DNA of 64,000 bases from Heterohyrax brucei (lineage: Eukaryota; Chordata; Mammalia; Hyracoidea; Procaviidae). Made by a program: the position numbers and the translations under genes. The notes under the pieces were generated by a model. It was not told the DNA's origin. It did no database searches and saw only the letters and a program-made list of their open reading frames with translations. Below, one piece after another: positions 23,060 to 34,739 of this stretch. The DNA is taken from assembly GCA_028571685.1 (NCBI GenBank), contig CM053148.1, forward strand, positions 84,900,001 to 84,964,000. The letters run 5' to 3'. Positions within the stretch are counted from its first letter, which is position 1. Each line of letters starts with the position of its first letter.

Positions 23060-25500
23060 AAGGAAATCAAGTTGATACAAAGTAATAACCTGATGTATTG
23101 TTTTCCATCCTTTTAGTTTGTTTGAGTTTTTAAGTCTTGATGTGTCTCTTGTAGGTAGCAAATACATGGACTGTGTTTTGTTTTCTATTCTGCAGCTCTC
23201 TGTCTCTTTATTGGTGCATTTCATTTGTTTACATTCAGTGTAACTATTGATAAGTATGAGTTTACAGCTAACATTTTGATGCCTTTTTGTGCATTGTTGA
23301 CAACTTCCTTGTTCTACTCAATTTTCTGTGCTGAGTCTTATTTGTTTTCTATGTGTTTTCTTTCCAACTTAATCATCACTGCTGGTTTTGTATTTTCATA
23401 GACTCTGTGTTTTTATTATTTTCTACTTTGCTGTGTATGACTGTTAATTTCCTTTGTGAGTACTTACTGTTTACCCCAATTTTTCTACTTTTAAGCCCAT
23501 CTTTAATTTCTTTGTATCTTACGACTACATTTTTTGCCTCTCATTTTGTTTTAATGTTGTTGTCTTTTACTTAATGATACCTCTGTTTCCCTGTTTTCAG
23601 TATTTTAGCTGTGATTTATTTTGTGATTTCCCTGACTGAACTGATATCCGATGGCTCCGTCCTGAGTTCTAGCCTTAGGTTGTTATCTGATGCTGGTGAT
23701 TTTTCTAACCAAAGTACTCCTTTCAGTATTTCTTGTAATTTTAGCTTGATTTTTGCAAATTCTCCTAACTTCTGTTTATCTGGAAATGTCCTCATTTTGC
23801 CATCATATTTGAGAGATAGTGTTGCAGGCTATATAATCTGTGGCTGGCAATTAACTTCCTTCAAGGCTTTGTATATGTTATCTCATTGCATTCTTGCCTG
23901 TTTGTTTTCTGCTGAGCAGTCTGAGCTTAGTCTTTTCAACAGTCCTTTGTAGAATGCTTGTTATTTATCTCTAGCTGCGATTAAAATTCTCTCCTCATCT
24001 TCAGTTTTGGCAAGTCTGATTATAGTATGGATCCAACTTGTGTGGAATTCAATGAGCATTTTAGATACTTATCTTTTCATCTTTCAAGATATCAGGCAAA
24101 TCTTCTCTCAGCAATTCTTTAAAAATTCTTTCTGTATTTTCCGTTATCATTATGTTCTCATACTTCAGTCCTTCACAGGTTATTCCTCTTGATAGTATCC
24201 CATATAACTCTTAGTGTTTCTTCATTTCTTTAAATTCTAGTGTCTGACTTTTCCTTGGAAACCCTGGTGGTGTAGTACTGGTGTCCAGTGTTTTATCTTC
24301 AGTCTCACTAGTTCCGCATTCCATTGCTTCAATTCTCCTTTAACTTTCTATTGAGTTGCCTCATTCTGTAATTTTTACTATTAATCTACTGGACTTCTGA
24401 TTGCTGTCTCTGAAGAATTTCTTGCATCCTGTTTAACTTATTGTTATCCTTTGCTGTCATTTATTCGATCTCTTTCCCGACCTCTTGAAAGCACTAAGTA
24501 TATATCTTTTGTATTCTGCCTCTGATAATTCCAGGAAATTCACTTCATCTGGAAAATTTCCTGATACTTTGTTTATGCAGATTTTTGAATCTGCAGTGGT
24601 CTGTCATCAGTTTGTTTCTTTTTTTTCATTTTTATGAAAATGTTGAGGAAGATGCCTTACTGTGTTCTAGTTTCTTGTTTTGTTTTAAAAGGCCAGAATA
24701 GGCTGGTCATGTGAAGTGGTTTAAATTTTGATATATTTGAGGGCCTATTGTCCTACTACCAGACGGCTAGAATAGTTAATCAGTAGGTGAGCCCAAAAGT
24801 CTATTTACTTTTCTTTTTGCATTCAGCTCAGGTACGCAGGTATTCAGTAAGCAAGTGTGAAGTGTAGACTCTCCCCTGCAGCCTTAGGTAGGCAGGATTC
24901 ATGGGTGCAGGCACGAGTATCTGACTTCATGCGCTAAGAAAGGCAGGTAAGTGGCTGATAGCTGTCTGAAAGTGTCAGTTAGGAAACAGTGTCGACTTAC
25001 ATCTAAGCCTAGGCAAAGGAACTGTTTCTGCCCTCAGTTTCTTGTTTAGCAGAACCAGCAGGTTATTTTATTTATTTGTATCCTCCTTTGTTTGTTAAAG
25101 TAATCCCTCTTTGGTTTAGGAGAATGGCTTAAACCACGCATAAGGAGTCCTATTTGTGGCTCAGGTAATGGTATCAGACTCTGAGCCAGGTACAGTGGAG
25201 AGAAGGGAAGGGGTGAAGCACAGGAGAAAAAGGGAGAGAAGTTTATCTCAAAGGAAAGATTTAAATCCTTTTACTGAGGATTAGATGCAATATACTTTGC
25301 GTTTCAGGATCAGTGCTGTCTTCCACTGATTCTGGAGGTGCTCTCTACCACTCAGTCTCTCTTGCTGAGGAAGATGACTTCCAGAAGCCACTGCACCTCT
25401 AACGAAGCTGACAGTCACCAATCTTACCTGTGAAGCTGATTCCCATCAGGTCATATCCTGGCAGTCCTAAGTACTTTTGGACCTACTCTGCCTTTCATGA
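23060..25500 (-). mobile_element. L1 LINE: 5'UTR, ORF1 and start of ORF2 (degenerate)
   Basis: 23060-23350 encodes, on the minus strand, an L1 endonuclease start (YLLPTRDTSRLKN, KGWKTIHQ). 23640-23900 matches the ORF1 C-terminal segment of the next L1 at 27440-27660. 23900-24600 is ORF1 coiled-coil sequence and 24600-25500 the 5'UTR. Stops are frequent. Plus-strand open frames here are antisense shadows. Confidence 0.65.
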
Positions 25501-25509
25501 TGCTCAGTA

Positions 25510-26470
25510 CAATATTTTACTTACTTATTTATTTATTTTATTATGATTGAATGAAAATGTACATTCCCATATAAACTTGCATGCTCACATATATGCAGCT
25601 CCCACTGCTATCCTTTCCCAGTAACAGCACACTCTTCCTCTCTGCTCCATATATGTCCTATCCTCCCAACAGTCTCCTATCCCCTCCTCTCCACCCACTT
25701 CCCTTCCTCCAATAAGAGGTCAGCAGAATGATGTCCTATAGATGCACAGAACCACAAAGTGCCCCCAAATTATGATCACTCTGTGTCACCATGTCCGATC
25801 CGTTGCTGTCCAAAGAGTTGAGCTTCACTATGATTTATGCACAGGGGCAGCATCAGGGCCAGTGTCTGGGCTCCCAGGGGAACCCTGAAGTCCCTGGACC
25901 ATCAACTGCAGTCTTCTTAGTGGAGATCTCAGGGTGCACCCCTATTTATTCTTGTGTTGTTAGTGAGATTCAACTTTGTGAGCTCCACTGTGGCTATCAT
26001 TGATGGTTGCCGGGCACCATCAGGTTCTTCCAGCCATGAATCGACGTAGACCCACACTCACGTGGGTCTCTCTGTCTTCTGGATTCTCTTTCCCCTGTGT
26101 CATTATGAACCTCGGTGATCATCCATTCCTGTTGAGTTGGGACCATTTGCTGTACCCTCAGATGGCAGCTTGGCAGCTTTTAAGACCCCGGACGCCACTC
26201 ACCAATGTGAGGTGCAGAAAGACCTCATTAGCAAAATTCGTGCTGTGCCAGTTGGCCTTGATTTCTCCTGAGAGCATGGTCTCCAGCACCCCACCCCAGC
26301 TATTCTGTCCTTGTAATATTAGGTTAAGATGGGAAGACTACTCAAGTTGTGTTGAAGTCCAGTTAATATTGATCTTCTTACTAATTTCACAGATTTCACC
26401 CAACCAAATTTCTAACAACTATCTAATCTAAACCCTCCCCCCATTGCTCTCCCGCCCTCCCCACACTTGT
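25510..26470 (-). mobile_element. L1-like 3' module (longest copy)
   Basis: The left end is TTATTTATTTATTTTATTATG (reverse of the tail), then CTTCCTCTCTGCTCCATATA, and TGGCAGCTTTTAAGACCCCG near 26180. The left 350 bp are nearly repeated at 29800-30150. It sits between two minus-strand L1 pieces. The 143-codon plus frame is a shadow. Confidence 0.55.
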
Positions 26471-26479
26471 GTATGTTGA

Positions 26480-29210
26480 TGAGGTCTAGTTGTTTAACTG
26501 TGACAATAAGGTCTTCTGTGTCTTTATTGAGCTTTTTTCTAAACAATATGTCCAGTGTTGGGAGTGGAATGTTGAAGTCTCCGACTATTATTGTGAAGTG
26601 ATCTAGCTATCTCCTTTCTGACTGTAGTCACTATTTCTTCAATGTATTTAGGTGCTCTAATATTAGATGCATAAATATTTAATATTGTTAAGTCCTGCTT
26701 GTGTATTCAACCTTTCAGCAATAGTGTCCATCCTTGTCCACGATGGTGGATTTTACATTAAAATTGATTTTATCTGAGATTAGAATTGCCACATCTGTTC
26801 TTCTTTGTTCATTGTTAGCTTGATATGTACTCTCTCATTCTTTAATTTTCAGTTTCTTCATCTCTTTAAGTCTAAGGTGAGTTTCTTGTAGGCAACGTAT
26901 GGATGGGTCATGTCTTTTGATCCAAGATGTCACTCAACATCTATTTACTGGAACATTCAGTCCATTCACATTCACTGTATTTATTGATAGGTATGTATCC
27001 AGTGCTGCCACTGTGATGTGTTTATTTTTGTGTTGATGTTTTCTCTGTTGTTCTTATTCATCTGTTCTGGGACATTCTTCTTTGTGAGTTGAATTTTCTC
27101 CTTCTTCTGGGTTGGTTTTGCAGTTGTTTAGACTCCTGTATCACACTTCTTAATATGGTATGTTGCTTCTTTATTGTGCTCTGTGTCTATCCGTTTGGTT
27201 CCCCTTAATAAACTATGTGTAAACTCAGTTTTAATTACTACCAGTCTTGTCAACTTCATCTCCTTCTGGAAGGACTATAATGACTGTAGTACATCCTTCT
27301 TCTTAATATGATGATATCACAGTTTTCACGATATGATCACTGGATTATTTCTTTCACTATTATAGCTTTGATTGAGTTTAGAGCCTTCCCTAACTGAGTA
27401 GGATTCTGGATAGTGTGTGCTTCTAAAGTATAAAGTTAGTGGTTTTGTTCTTCTAAGCCAAAGCCAAGAGATTCTTTCAGAGTTTCTTGTAGCTTTGGTT
27501 TGGTTTTTAGAAAGTCTCTGAGCTTCTGTTTTTCTGCAAATGTCTTCATTTCATTTTCATATTTGAAAGATAGTTTTGCAGGATATATGATTCTTGGTTT
27601 GAAGTTCTTCTCTTTCAAGGCTTGAATATGTCATGCCACTGTCTCTGTGCCAGCATTATCTCTACTGAGAAATCCAATGAAAACCTACAGGATTTCCCCT
27701 TGAATGTTAGCTTTGCTTTGAGTCTTGCTGCCTTTAAGAGTTTCTGCTTATGTTTCATTTTGTTAAGCTTGGTTATAAGATGACTTGGAGACTTTCTTTG
27801 GAGATCTATTTTGAATGGCATTCAATATACATCTTGGATATTGATGTTCTTCCTTCATGATTTCTGGGAAATTCTATGTCAGCAGCTCAGTGACAATACT
27901 CTCTGTGTTCTCAGGTGTCTCATCCTGTTGGCAGACTCCAATTAATCACAGGTTGTTGCTCTTAAGAGAGTCCCACATTCTTCTTAATGCTTCTTCATTT
28001 TTCTTGTTTCCTTTTTCTGATTTCTCCTAATAGATGCTAGAGTCAGTAGCTCTATCTTTCTAGTCAGAAAGTCTCTTTTCCATTTGTTCCATTCTGTTTT
28101 CTTGGCTTTGAATTGAAGTTTCTATGTCTTTAATTTTTTTCTTAATCTGTTGGATTTCAGAGCACTGGTGTTCCATCAGATCAAACAGCTTGCTTAAATT
28201 TTCATTTTGCTCTGCTGCATTTTGTATAAGGTCTAAGACAGCTCCCTATATAATCCTTTTGTATTCACCTTCCGATAACTTCAGAAAAATTTCTTCATCC
28301 AGAAAGCTCTTTGGTTGTTTTATTTGGGGACCTTCTGAAGCCATGGGTGAATTTCTGGTTACTGTTTTTTCTAGAGTCTGTTGCTTTTGGAGCTTCACAT
28401 GAGCAAACAAAGGCTGGGAGAGATGCTGTGAGGATGGACAGAAGTTGTTTCTCTAAGTCATCCTAAAATGAAAGGTAAAAGGTATCTGACCACTTCCCAA
28501 GACAGTCAGGTTTTCAGGTGTACAGGGCCCTCTTCCCAACTGGCATAGTAAGCACCTTTATACACAACCCCATGTGTTATGAACTAGTTCAAAATGCAGC
28601 AAAGTTGTGCCCTGTTGACCTCTGCTGACAGGCCCCAGCTGTAGGTGACACTGTATGAAATACTGCTTTTCTGCCTGCAAAGTGCTCTTGTGCTGGCAAG
28701 CACTGCCTCTGAGCCTAGGAATCAGGTCTCAATGAAGCCTCCTTATCCATGATGGCATCCTGTACAAGTCTGCCACCCAGCACTTCTGTACAATTACACT
28801 ATGGCAGAGGTGGAAAGAGAGGCCGAAGGTGGTGAGATGCACAGAGTCCTAAACTGGGCTCTCAAAATATGGCAGTTCACCTGCTGATCCCACCAGCGGG
28901 TGTGTCTGAGACTAGCCACTAGTCAAGACCCAGCTCTGCCAGCCTGCTGAGAGAGAGAAAAAAAAAGTCAAAATCATGAATTATCTTTGGTCCATGAAAG
29001 CCGAGACTGGCCAGGATCAGGAGTCAGCTAAAGAGAGGAGGTTTTCCATTCAGTGGTTTATAAGTCCAAATTATCAGCAGATGCCATGTCCCAGGGCTCA
29101 CTAGGTGTCTAGAAGGCTCCATTTAATTATCAATTCAGGTCCTGGTTTCCAGAGGAATTTAGGGAGATATGTGCTTGGTCTGCCATCTTGACTCTGTCCT
29201 CCCTCAGTGC
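26480..29210 (-). mobile_element. L1 LINE: 5'UTR, ORF1, start of ORF2 (degenerate)
   Basis: The element start is at about 29205: the minus strand reads GAGTCAAGATGGCAGACCAAG. 28400-29200 is the 5'UTR. 27430-28400 is ORF1 (RNA-binding chaperone of the L1 particle): a coiled coil, then ARLKAKLTFKGKSCRFSLDF and RQWHDIFKP, then PAKLSFKYENEMKTFAEKQ. 26480-27200 is the endonuclease region of ORF2. Frames are interrupted. Confidence 0.75.
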
Positions 29211-29399
29211 AATTTTTCACAAATCAGTTTATATGTTTTCTATGGTATTTAGTGTTAGAAGAATCACAGGAGGCATCCAACTTCTCTGCAACCTTTGTCC
29301 TGCCTCCAAATACAAAGTAACTAAAAGCTGTTTTAAATTTAGGAAAATAGGAGTAAATATTAAAGTAACTACAAAGAACATTAGCTATCCTATATACCA

Positions 29400-29795
29400 A
29401 AATAAAAAAAGAAAAACATGAAGCTTAGCAATAGAAAACCAAAAACAATAAAAAAGATGGAAAGAAAACACATGAAGAAAAACAACTTTGCACAGAACAT
29501 TAAGTGGAACACAAATTGCCAACAGTGCACAAAAAATGTCATCAAAATGAAAACACGAAATCCAGATCTATCAATAATTACATGAATGCAAATGGTTGAA
29601 ATGTACAAACAAAGACAGAGTGACAGCTTGGATAAAGAAACAAACAACAACAACAAAGAAAAACACGGTATGCTGTCTACAAGAGACTCACCTTAAATTA
29701 AATACACACACATACAAACTAAAATTCAAAGCATGGAAACAATATACTAAGCAAACACCTTTCAAAAATGAGCAAGAGTGGCAACATTAATTTCT
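29400..29795 (+). mobile_element. L1 ORF2 endonuclease fragment
   Basis: Plus-strand frame contains TVCCLQETHLKLNTHTYKLK then FKAWKQYTK, typical of the start of the L1 endonuclease. It ends against an L1-like 3' module at about 29795. Confidence 0.65.
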
Positions 29796-29799
29796 TTCT

Positions 29800-30150
29800 T
29801 TTTTATTTTTATTTATTTTTTATTTAATGTGACTGAGTGAAAATGTACATTCCTGTATAAATTTACACGCCCACCTCTATGCAGCTTCCGCTGCTCTCCC
29901 TGCCCGGTGACAGCACACTATTCCTCTCTGCTCCATACATGTCTCATCCTCCCAACAGTCTCCCCTCCTCTCCAACCACTCTCCTTCCTCCAGCCAGAGG
30001 TCAGCAGGATGACATCCTATAGATGCATAGAACCATAAAGTGCATCCAATATATGGTCACTCTGCATCACCAAGTCCAATCCATTCATGTCCAAAGAGTG
30101 GACCTTCGTTATGGTTTATGGGTAAGGGCAGCATCAGGACCAAAAAAAAA
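29800..30150 (-). mobile_element. L1-like 3' module
   Basis: Very similar to 25520-25860 (TGAAAATGTACATTCC, GTCCAAAGAGT). It is inserted in the plus-strand L1 ORF2 sequence. Confidence 0.6.
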
Positions 30151-30159
30151 GACCTTAAA

Positions 30160-30850
30160 GTAAACTCTATCACAGTAGAAAAAAAAGGACACTATATGAC
30201 TAAAGAGTTAATAAATCAGAACATAAACATACTAAATATTTATCAACCTAATGACCAGGCTCTTAAGTACACCAAACAAACTCTTAACAGCATTGTAAAG
30301 AGAAATAAGCAGTTCCATAAATGTAGTAGGAGATTTCAACACACCACTTTTGCTGAAGACCTGACTATCAAGAAAGAAATTCAATGAGACGTGCATGGAG
30401 CAGAGAGAAATAGTGTGCTGTCATCAGGCAGGGAAAGCAGTGGAAGCTGCACATATGTGGGCATGTAAATTTATATGGGAATGTACATTTTCACTCAGCC
30501 ATAATTAAAAAAAAAAAGAAACTCAATAAAAACAAGGGATATCTCAATGCCACAATCAAACAACCTGACCTTGTACGTATATGCAGAACACTCCACCCAA
30601 CAGCAACCAAACATACTTTATTTTCCAACACACATGGACCATTTTCCGGAACAGACTACATGCAGGGTCACAAAGCAAGCCTTAACAAAATGCAAAGCAC
30701 ATAAATTTTTAAAATCATTTTTTCAGACCGTAAACCCATTGAAGTAGAAGTCAATAACAGAAAAAGCAAGTGAAAAAAAAAAAAAAAACTGAACTATACC
30801 TTGCTAGAAAACTACTAGGTTATAGTAGAAATTAAGAATGGAATAAATAT
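30160..30850 (+). mobile_element. L1 ORF2 endonuclease fragment, interrupted
   Basis: Contains NILNIYQPNDQALKYTKQTL and, after an insertion at 30385-30510, EHSTQQQPNILYFPTHMDHF then RVTKQALTKCKAHKF, the L1 endonuclease pattern. The interrupting piece is an L1-like 3' module ending in an A-run. Confidence 0.65.
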
Positions 30851-30919
30851 ATTCACAAAGACTTATTTTTAACAGCAGCCTTTGACACAATATCTCCTGG
30901 TATATTACAGGCACCACAA

Positions 30920-31200
30920 GTCTACATGCCTCTTTTGCAACAGGCAGCCTTACCAGTCTCTCTCTTGTCTTTTGTTTTTTCACTTTCCCACCATCTGAAA
31001 AGTATTTTGGTACTGTCAGTCAGTCAATCCTTTGCAGCCATCTCTGAAGCCATTCTATTTCTTCTTCAAATTTAAGATTGACATAACACTTAAAAGTGAC
31101 AGCAGTCATCACTACCAGGCAGGCACCTTCTAGTCATCTTTGAATTAGGGAATTTGTCCCCCACTGCTGTCCAAGTCTTGTTAAACTTCCTTACTCTCTA
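30920..31200. repeat. Copy of the 8650-8845 segment plus a minus-strand RTE remnant
   Basis: 30920-31115 matches 8650-8845. 31120-31195 matches 9885-9960 (reverse RTE: GAATTAGGGAATTTGT, CTGCTGTCCAAGTCTTGTTA). Confidence 0.55.
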
Positions 31201-31795
31201 CTTATAATAATCAGAGAAGCTGGACAATATGAAGAACCAGGCATCAAAATTGGAAGAAGACTCAGTGACAACTTGCATTATGCAAGTAACACAACATTGC
31301 TTGCTGAAAGTGAAGAGGATTTGAAACACTGATGAAGACTAAACACCACAATTTTCAGTATGGATTGCACCTCAATATCAATAAAACAGAAATCCTCACA
31401 AAGGAACTAGTAAATAACATCATGATAAATAGAGAAAAGATTGAGATTGTCAAAGATTCATTTAGTTCCACAATCAACGCTCATGGAAGCAGCAGTGAAG
31501 AAATCAAAAGATGCATTGCATTGGGAAAATCTGCTGTGAAAAACCTCTTTAAGGTGTGGAAAAGTAAAGATGTCACCACGAAGACTAAGGTGCTCCTGAC
31601 TCAAGCAATGGTATTTTCAATCACATCTTATGCACGTGAAAACTGTTCAGTGAATTAGGAAGACAGAAGAACGGATGCCTTTAAGTTGTAGTGTTGGAGA
31701 AGAATATTGAATAGAAGATGGACTACCAAAAGAATAAACAGATCTGTTCTGGGAGAAGTACAGAGTGCTTCTTGATCTAGAAAGATGAAACATGA
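31200..31795 (+). mobile_element. RTE-clade LINE, 3' part
   Basis: Plus-strand frame: YGLHLNINKTEILTKE, then SSEEIKRCIALGKSAVKNLF and TKTKVLLTQAMVFSITSYA. It is truncated before the usual C-terminal end. Confidence 0.75.
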
Positions 31796-31829
31796 TAATA
31801 TATGTGAGCTATTAATATGCATAAATACA

Positions 31830-33280
31830 CCGTTTTAGTAGATACATTGACCTCAGCAATTACAAATGTATGAATTTCGTAATTGTTTCAATGCTACTTA
31901 TTTGTGTTTTCCTGCAGTACAATTGAAACATTAGAAACGGAAAGCTGTTTACCATTAGTATTTGTGGGAGGAACACATGGTCTAAAGTAATATTGACAAA
32001 TGGACACTATAGCTTGATCACGAGAAAATAGTTAGAAAACATGTATCTTAGGCAGGGTCCGTAGCCATAATTACAGAAAATGAGACACAAAAATCATTGC
32101 ATTTTGGATTTAAAACAGCTATGGTTCCCTGATTACCCACTGATTAAATGCTTTGGCTGCTAACGAAAAGTCAGCAGTTTGAATCCAACAGCGCTTCTTG
32201 CAGTCACTATAGAGAACTCTACTCTGTGTTATAGAGTCAATACCGGTAGGAATTGACTCAGTGACAATTGGTTTAGTTTTTCAAGTTTATACCTTCAAAA
32301 TCATATATTTACAGAAATGAGACTATCACCTGTCTAATCTATCCTCCTTGTTTGATGAACATGGAATTGAACTTCAAAGAGGTGCCTTGCCCCAAATGGT
32401 ACAGCCAGCGTCAAAGTCCAATGCATATTAAAATTTTAACATGTCTGATTATTGATAGGTAAGTTTGTTGCCAAACTTGCTAGTCATGTTTTCCCCAATT
32501 ATTTAATTTCTTTGTTTTTCTAAATAGGCAATTTCGGCCAATATAAAATCTCCACCTCTTTAAGAGGTTCACAGCCTGTAGTAACTTTCCAATCCACAAG
32601 GTGGCTAAAGTTCACAACGAGTAAAGTGCAACTTGGCTTCCCCCAGTAATTCCGAGAGGAATATTCAACCATTTTCCATCTTTTCAAACATAGTTAATAA
32701 CATGTTACTAAATTTTCTTCTACCCTTAGGGATCATGAAAAATGTTTTTCAACACTACAACTTACAGCGTGTTTGTGTTCTACACAGTGTAATAAAAATC
32801 CTTCATCCAACTACTTTTTAATCATGTCACAGTTTTATTTGCTTAAACTAAAACTCAGTTAAACTTAAAAAAATAATTATATAACTGTCGCTGATGAGAC
32901 AGACTGTCAAGCTCTCTCTGTCACATGTGAGTCTAATGCAATTCAATGAAAAAAATCATAGGTGTTGCAATCCACTAAAACAAATTAAAAACTCATTCAT
33001 CTATTTAACAAGTATTAATGAATTGTCTACATGTGTTTGGCATATATAACTAGTTTGTTAAAAGGACTAAAGTTAACTGATTTCCTTGGCTTAGAAATTT
33101 ACTTAGTAACAACAAAAAAAATGAGTGGAGAAAATATTCTACCACAAGGTAGTTAAAAAACAGTTTAAAATTTCTAAAGGACTAAGGCCTTGTGTAATAT
33201 TTGTCCCAAGTACGACTTCCAAATGGAATATGAATTTACAATTACATGGGGGAAATGTTTCATTATTTAAAGTGAGTCAA
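31830..33280. repeat. Duplicated unit 3, with exon 1 deleted
   Basis: 31830-32110 aligns with 14640-14925, the left side of copy A. 32290-33280 aligns with 16260-16800 and 38590-39340, the upstream flank. Between them, where copy A has exon 1 and its promoter (about 1.3 kb), unit 3 has only a plus-strand tRNA-SINE (32112-32280). Exon 1 of this copy was therefore removed, leaving both outer flanks. Confidence 0.7.
32112..32280 (+). repeat. tRNA-derived SINE at the deleted exon-1 position of unit 3
   Basis: Reads GATTACCCACTGATTAAATG then CAGCAGTTTGAATCCAACAG and GGAATTGACTCAGTGACAATT. It occupies the place where copy A has exon 1 and its upstream region. Confidence 0.68.
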
Positions 33281-33294
33281 TATTAACACCATTA

Positions 33295-33570
33295 CTCGAC
33301 GGCACTTGGCCAATAAGCACTGGTTTTACAAAGTCTGAAACTGGAACCAGAAAATTTAGCCAGCAGGGGGCGCAAGACACCACCGAAGAAGAAATTTCAA
33401 AAGCCTTTTACTGGGGAGTCTCCTCCCCGCCAGCTTCAAGTTTATTGATTAGCTGACTGAGGCCGGACCTGGGTTTTTGGCCTCTCTCCCTCAGAACACA
33501 CAATAAACCGAAAAACAAACACCTTGACATCCAGTGATTTCTTAAGCACAACGACACTACAGGACTGGGC
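33295..33570 (+). mobile_element. Possible solo LTR fragment preceded by a SINE-tail remnant
   Basis: 33296-33312 is a 17-bp SINE-tail piece (ACTCGACGGCACTTGGC). 33340-33560 has LTR-like features: GC-rich CTCCTCCCCGCCAGC, then CACACAATAAACCG as a poly(A) signal and an end near CACTACA. No second LTR was found. Confidence 0.35.
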
Positions 33571-33794
33571 ATATAATCTTCCCTGGTTCTCCGAGGAATA
33601 GAAGATAGAACTGAACCAGCAGTCTTGCAGTCAGTAATGAGTGGGTATCCGTTCAGGGTAAGTCATTAACCTAACGACTGTGGCATACGGTTAAATGCAT
33701 AAGTGAAACTGATTGTTGTGAAGAACTTTTGATGTCAAGAGGATCACTGAAGCTGTAGCTGAATTCTGGCCAAGCATTTTGTATCAATGCCGTG

Positions 33795-33940
33795 TTGCTG
33801 TTGTTAGGTAGCAGCAGTTCCTACATTGTGACTCCATGTACAACAGAATGAAATACTGCCTCATCCTGTGCTGTCCTTACAGCTGTTGCTATGCTTGAGA
33901 CGACTGTGGTAGCCACTGTGTTAATCCATCTCATTGCCAC
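33795..33940 (-). mobile_element. RTE LINE 3' tail fragment
   Basis: The plus strand reads GCTGTTGTTAGGTAGCAGC, then ACAACAGAATGAAATACTGCC and CACTGTGTTAATCCATCTCA, the reverse of the RTE 3' end. Confidence 0.62.
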
Positions 33941-34319
33941 CAAAGGCTTCACACAAGGGCTGGCAAGAAGTAGTTACACAAATGAAGCAAGTGGATGTTC
34001 TCCATTCGGATCAAAAGCTCCTCCATTGCTGAGTGGGAAACCAAAACAGGGAATATTTCAAGGTAGTTTGTGGTGGAAGACATGGAGCTGTCAAAGAAAG
34101 CCAGAGATCACAGGTGACATGGGATAAAGGGTAACATGAGAAGAGCTAAGAGAATTAGCTCAGAACTGTAGGGCAGTTGATTGGAAAAGGATACGCACAG
34201 TCAGGGGAAGAGGGCATTCCACTGTTGTCCTTTAATGATCTCTGCTTACGAACTGCCTTTAGTTAAAGATGCTGAGTTTCATTTTGCAATGTTAGGCATT
34301 GTTTTTTATGTTCTAATCA

Positions 34320-34530
34320 CTCTATCAAAACAGAATTGGCTACTGTCAAGTCTATGCCAATTCATGGAGAGTCCATGTGTCAGTGCAGAACTGCATCCCA
34401 TAGTTTTCAATGCTTGTATCCTGAAGGGAGTTGATAGCCAGGGCTTTCTTACGCAGCTGCACTGGTTGGATTTAAACCACCAACCTTTTCAATAGCAACA
34501 AAGTGCAACCATTTGCACCACTGAGGCACA
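34320..34530 (-). repeat. Diverged tRNA-derived SINE
   Basis: The plus strand shows GTCAAGTCTATGCCAATTCA, GCATCCCATAGTTTTC and GGTTGGATTTAAACCACCAA. Confidence 0.5.
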
Positions 34531-34739
34531 AATCAGTCTATCAACTACCGCACAAAGCTCCAAGTGAGTGAGTTATTCTGAATACCTGTGTTCACACCTG
34601 CTGCTCCAGATCGCTTTCACTTAGCCCTTGTTTACCCTGGACATTGCTTTGCCAGACACTTCTAGGGAGGTATAATCTGAAGGCTGTACTTTCACTTCCT
34701 GTAAGGAAACATGGAAAATCATTTATTCCCAGTTAGTCT

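Noticed and set aside
26000..26431. 143-codon plus-strand open frame
   Set aside because: It lies in a repeated L1-like 3' module (also at 10.0 and 29.8 kb) and resembles no protein.
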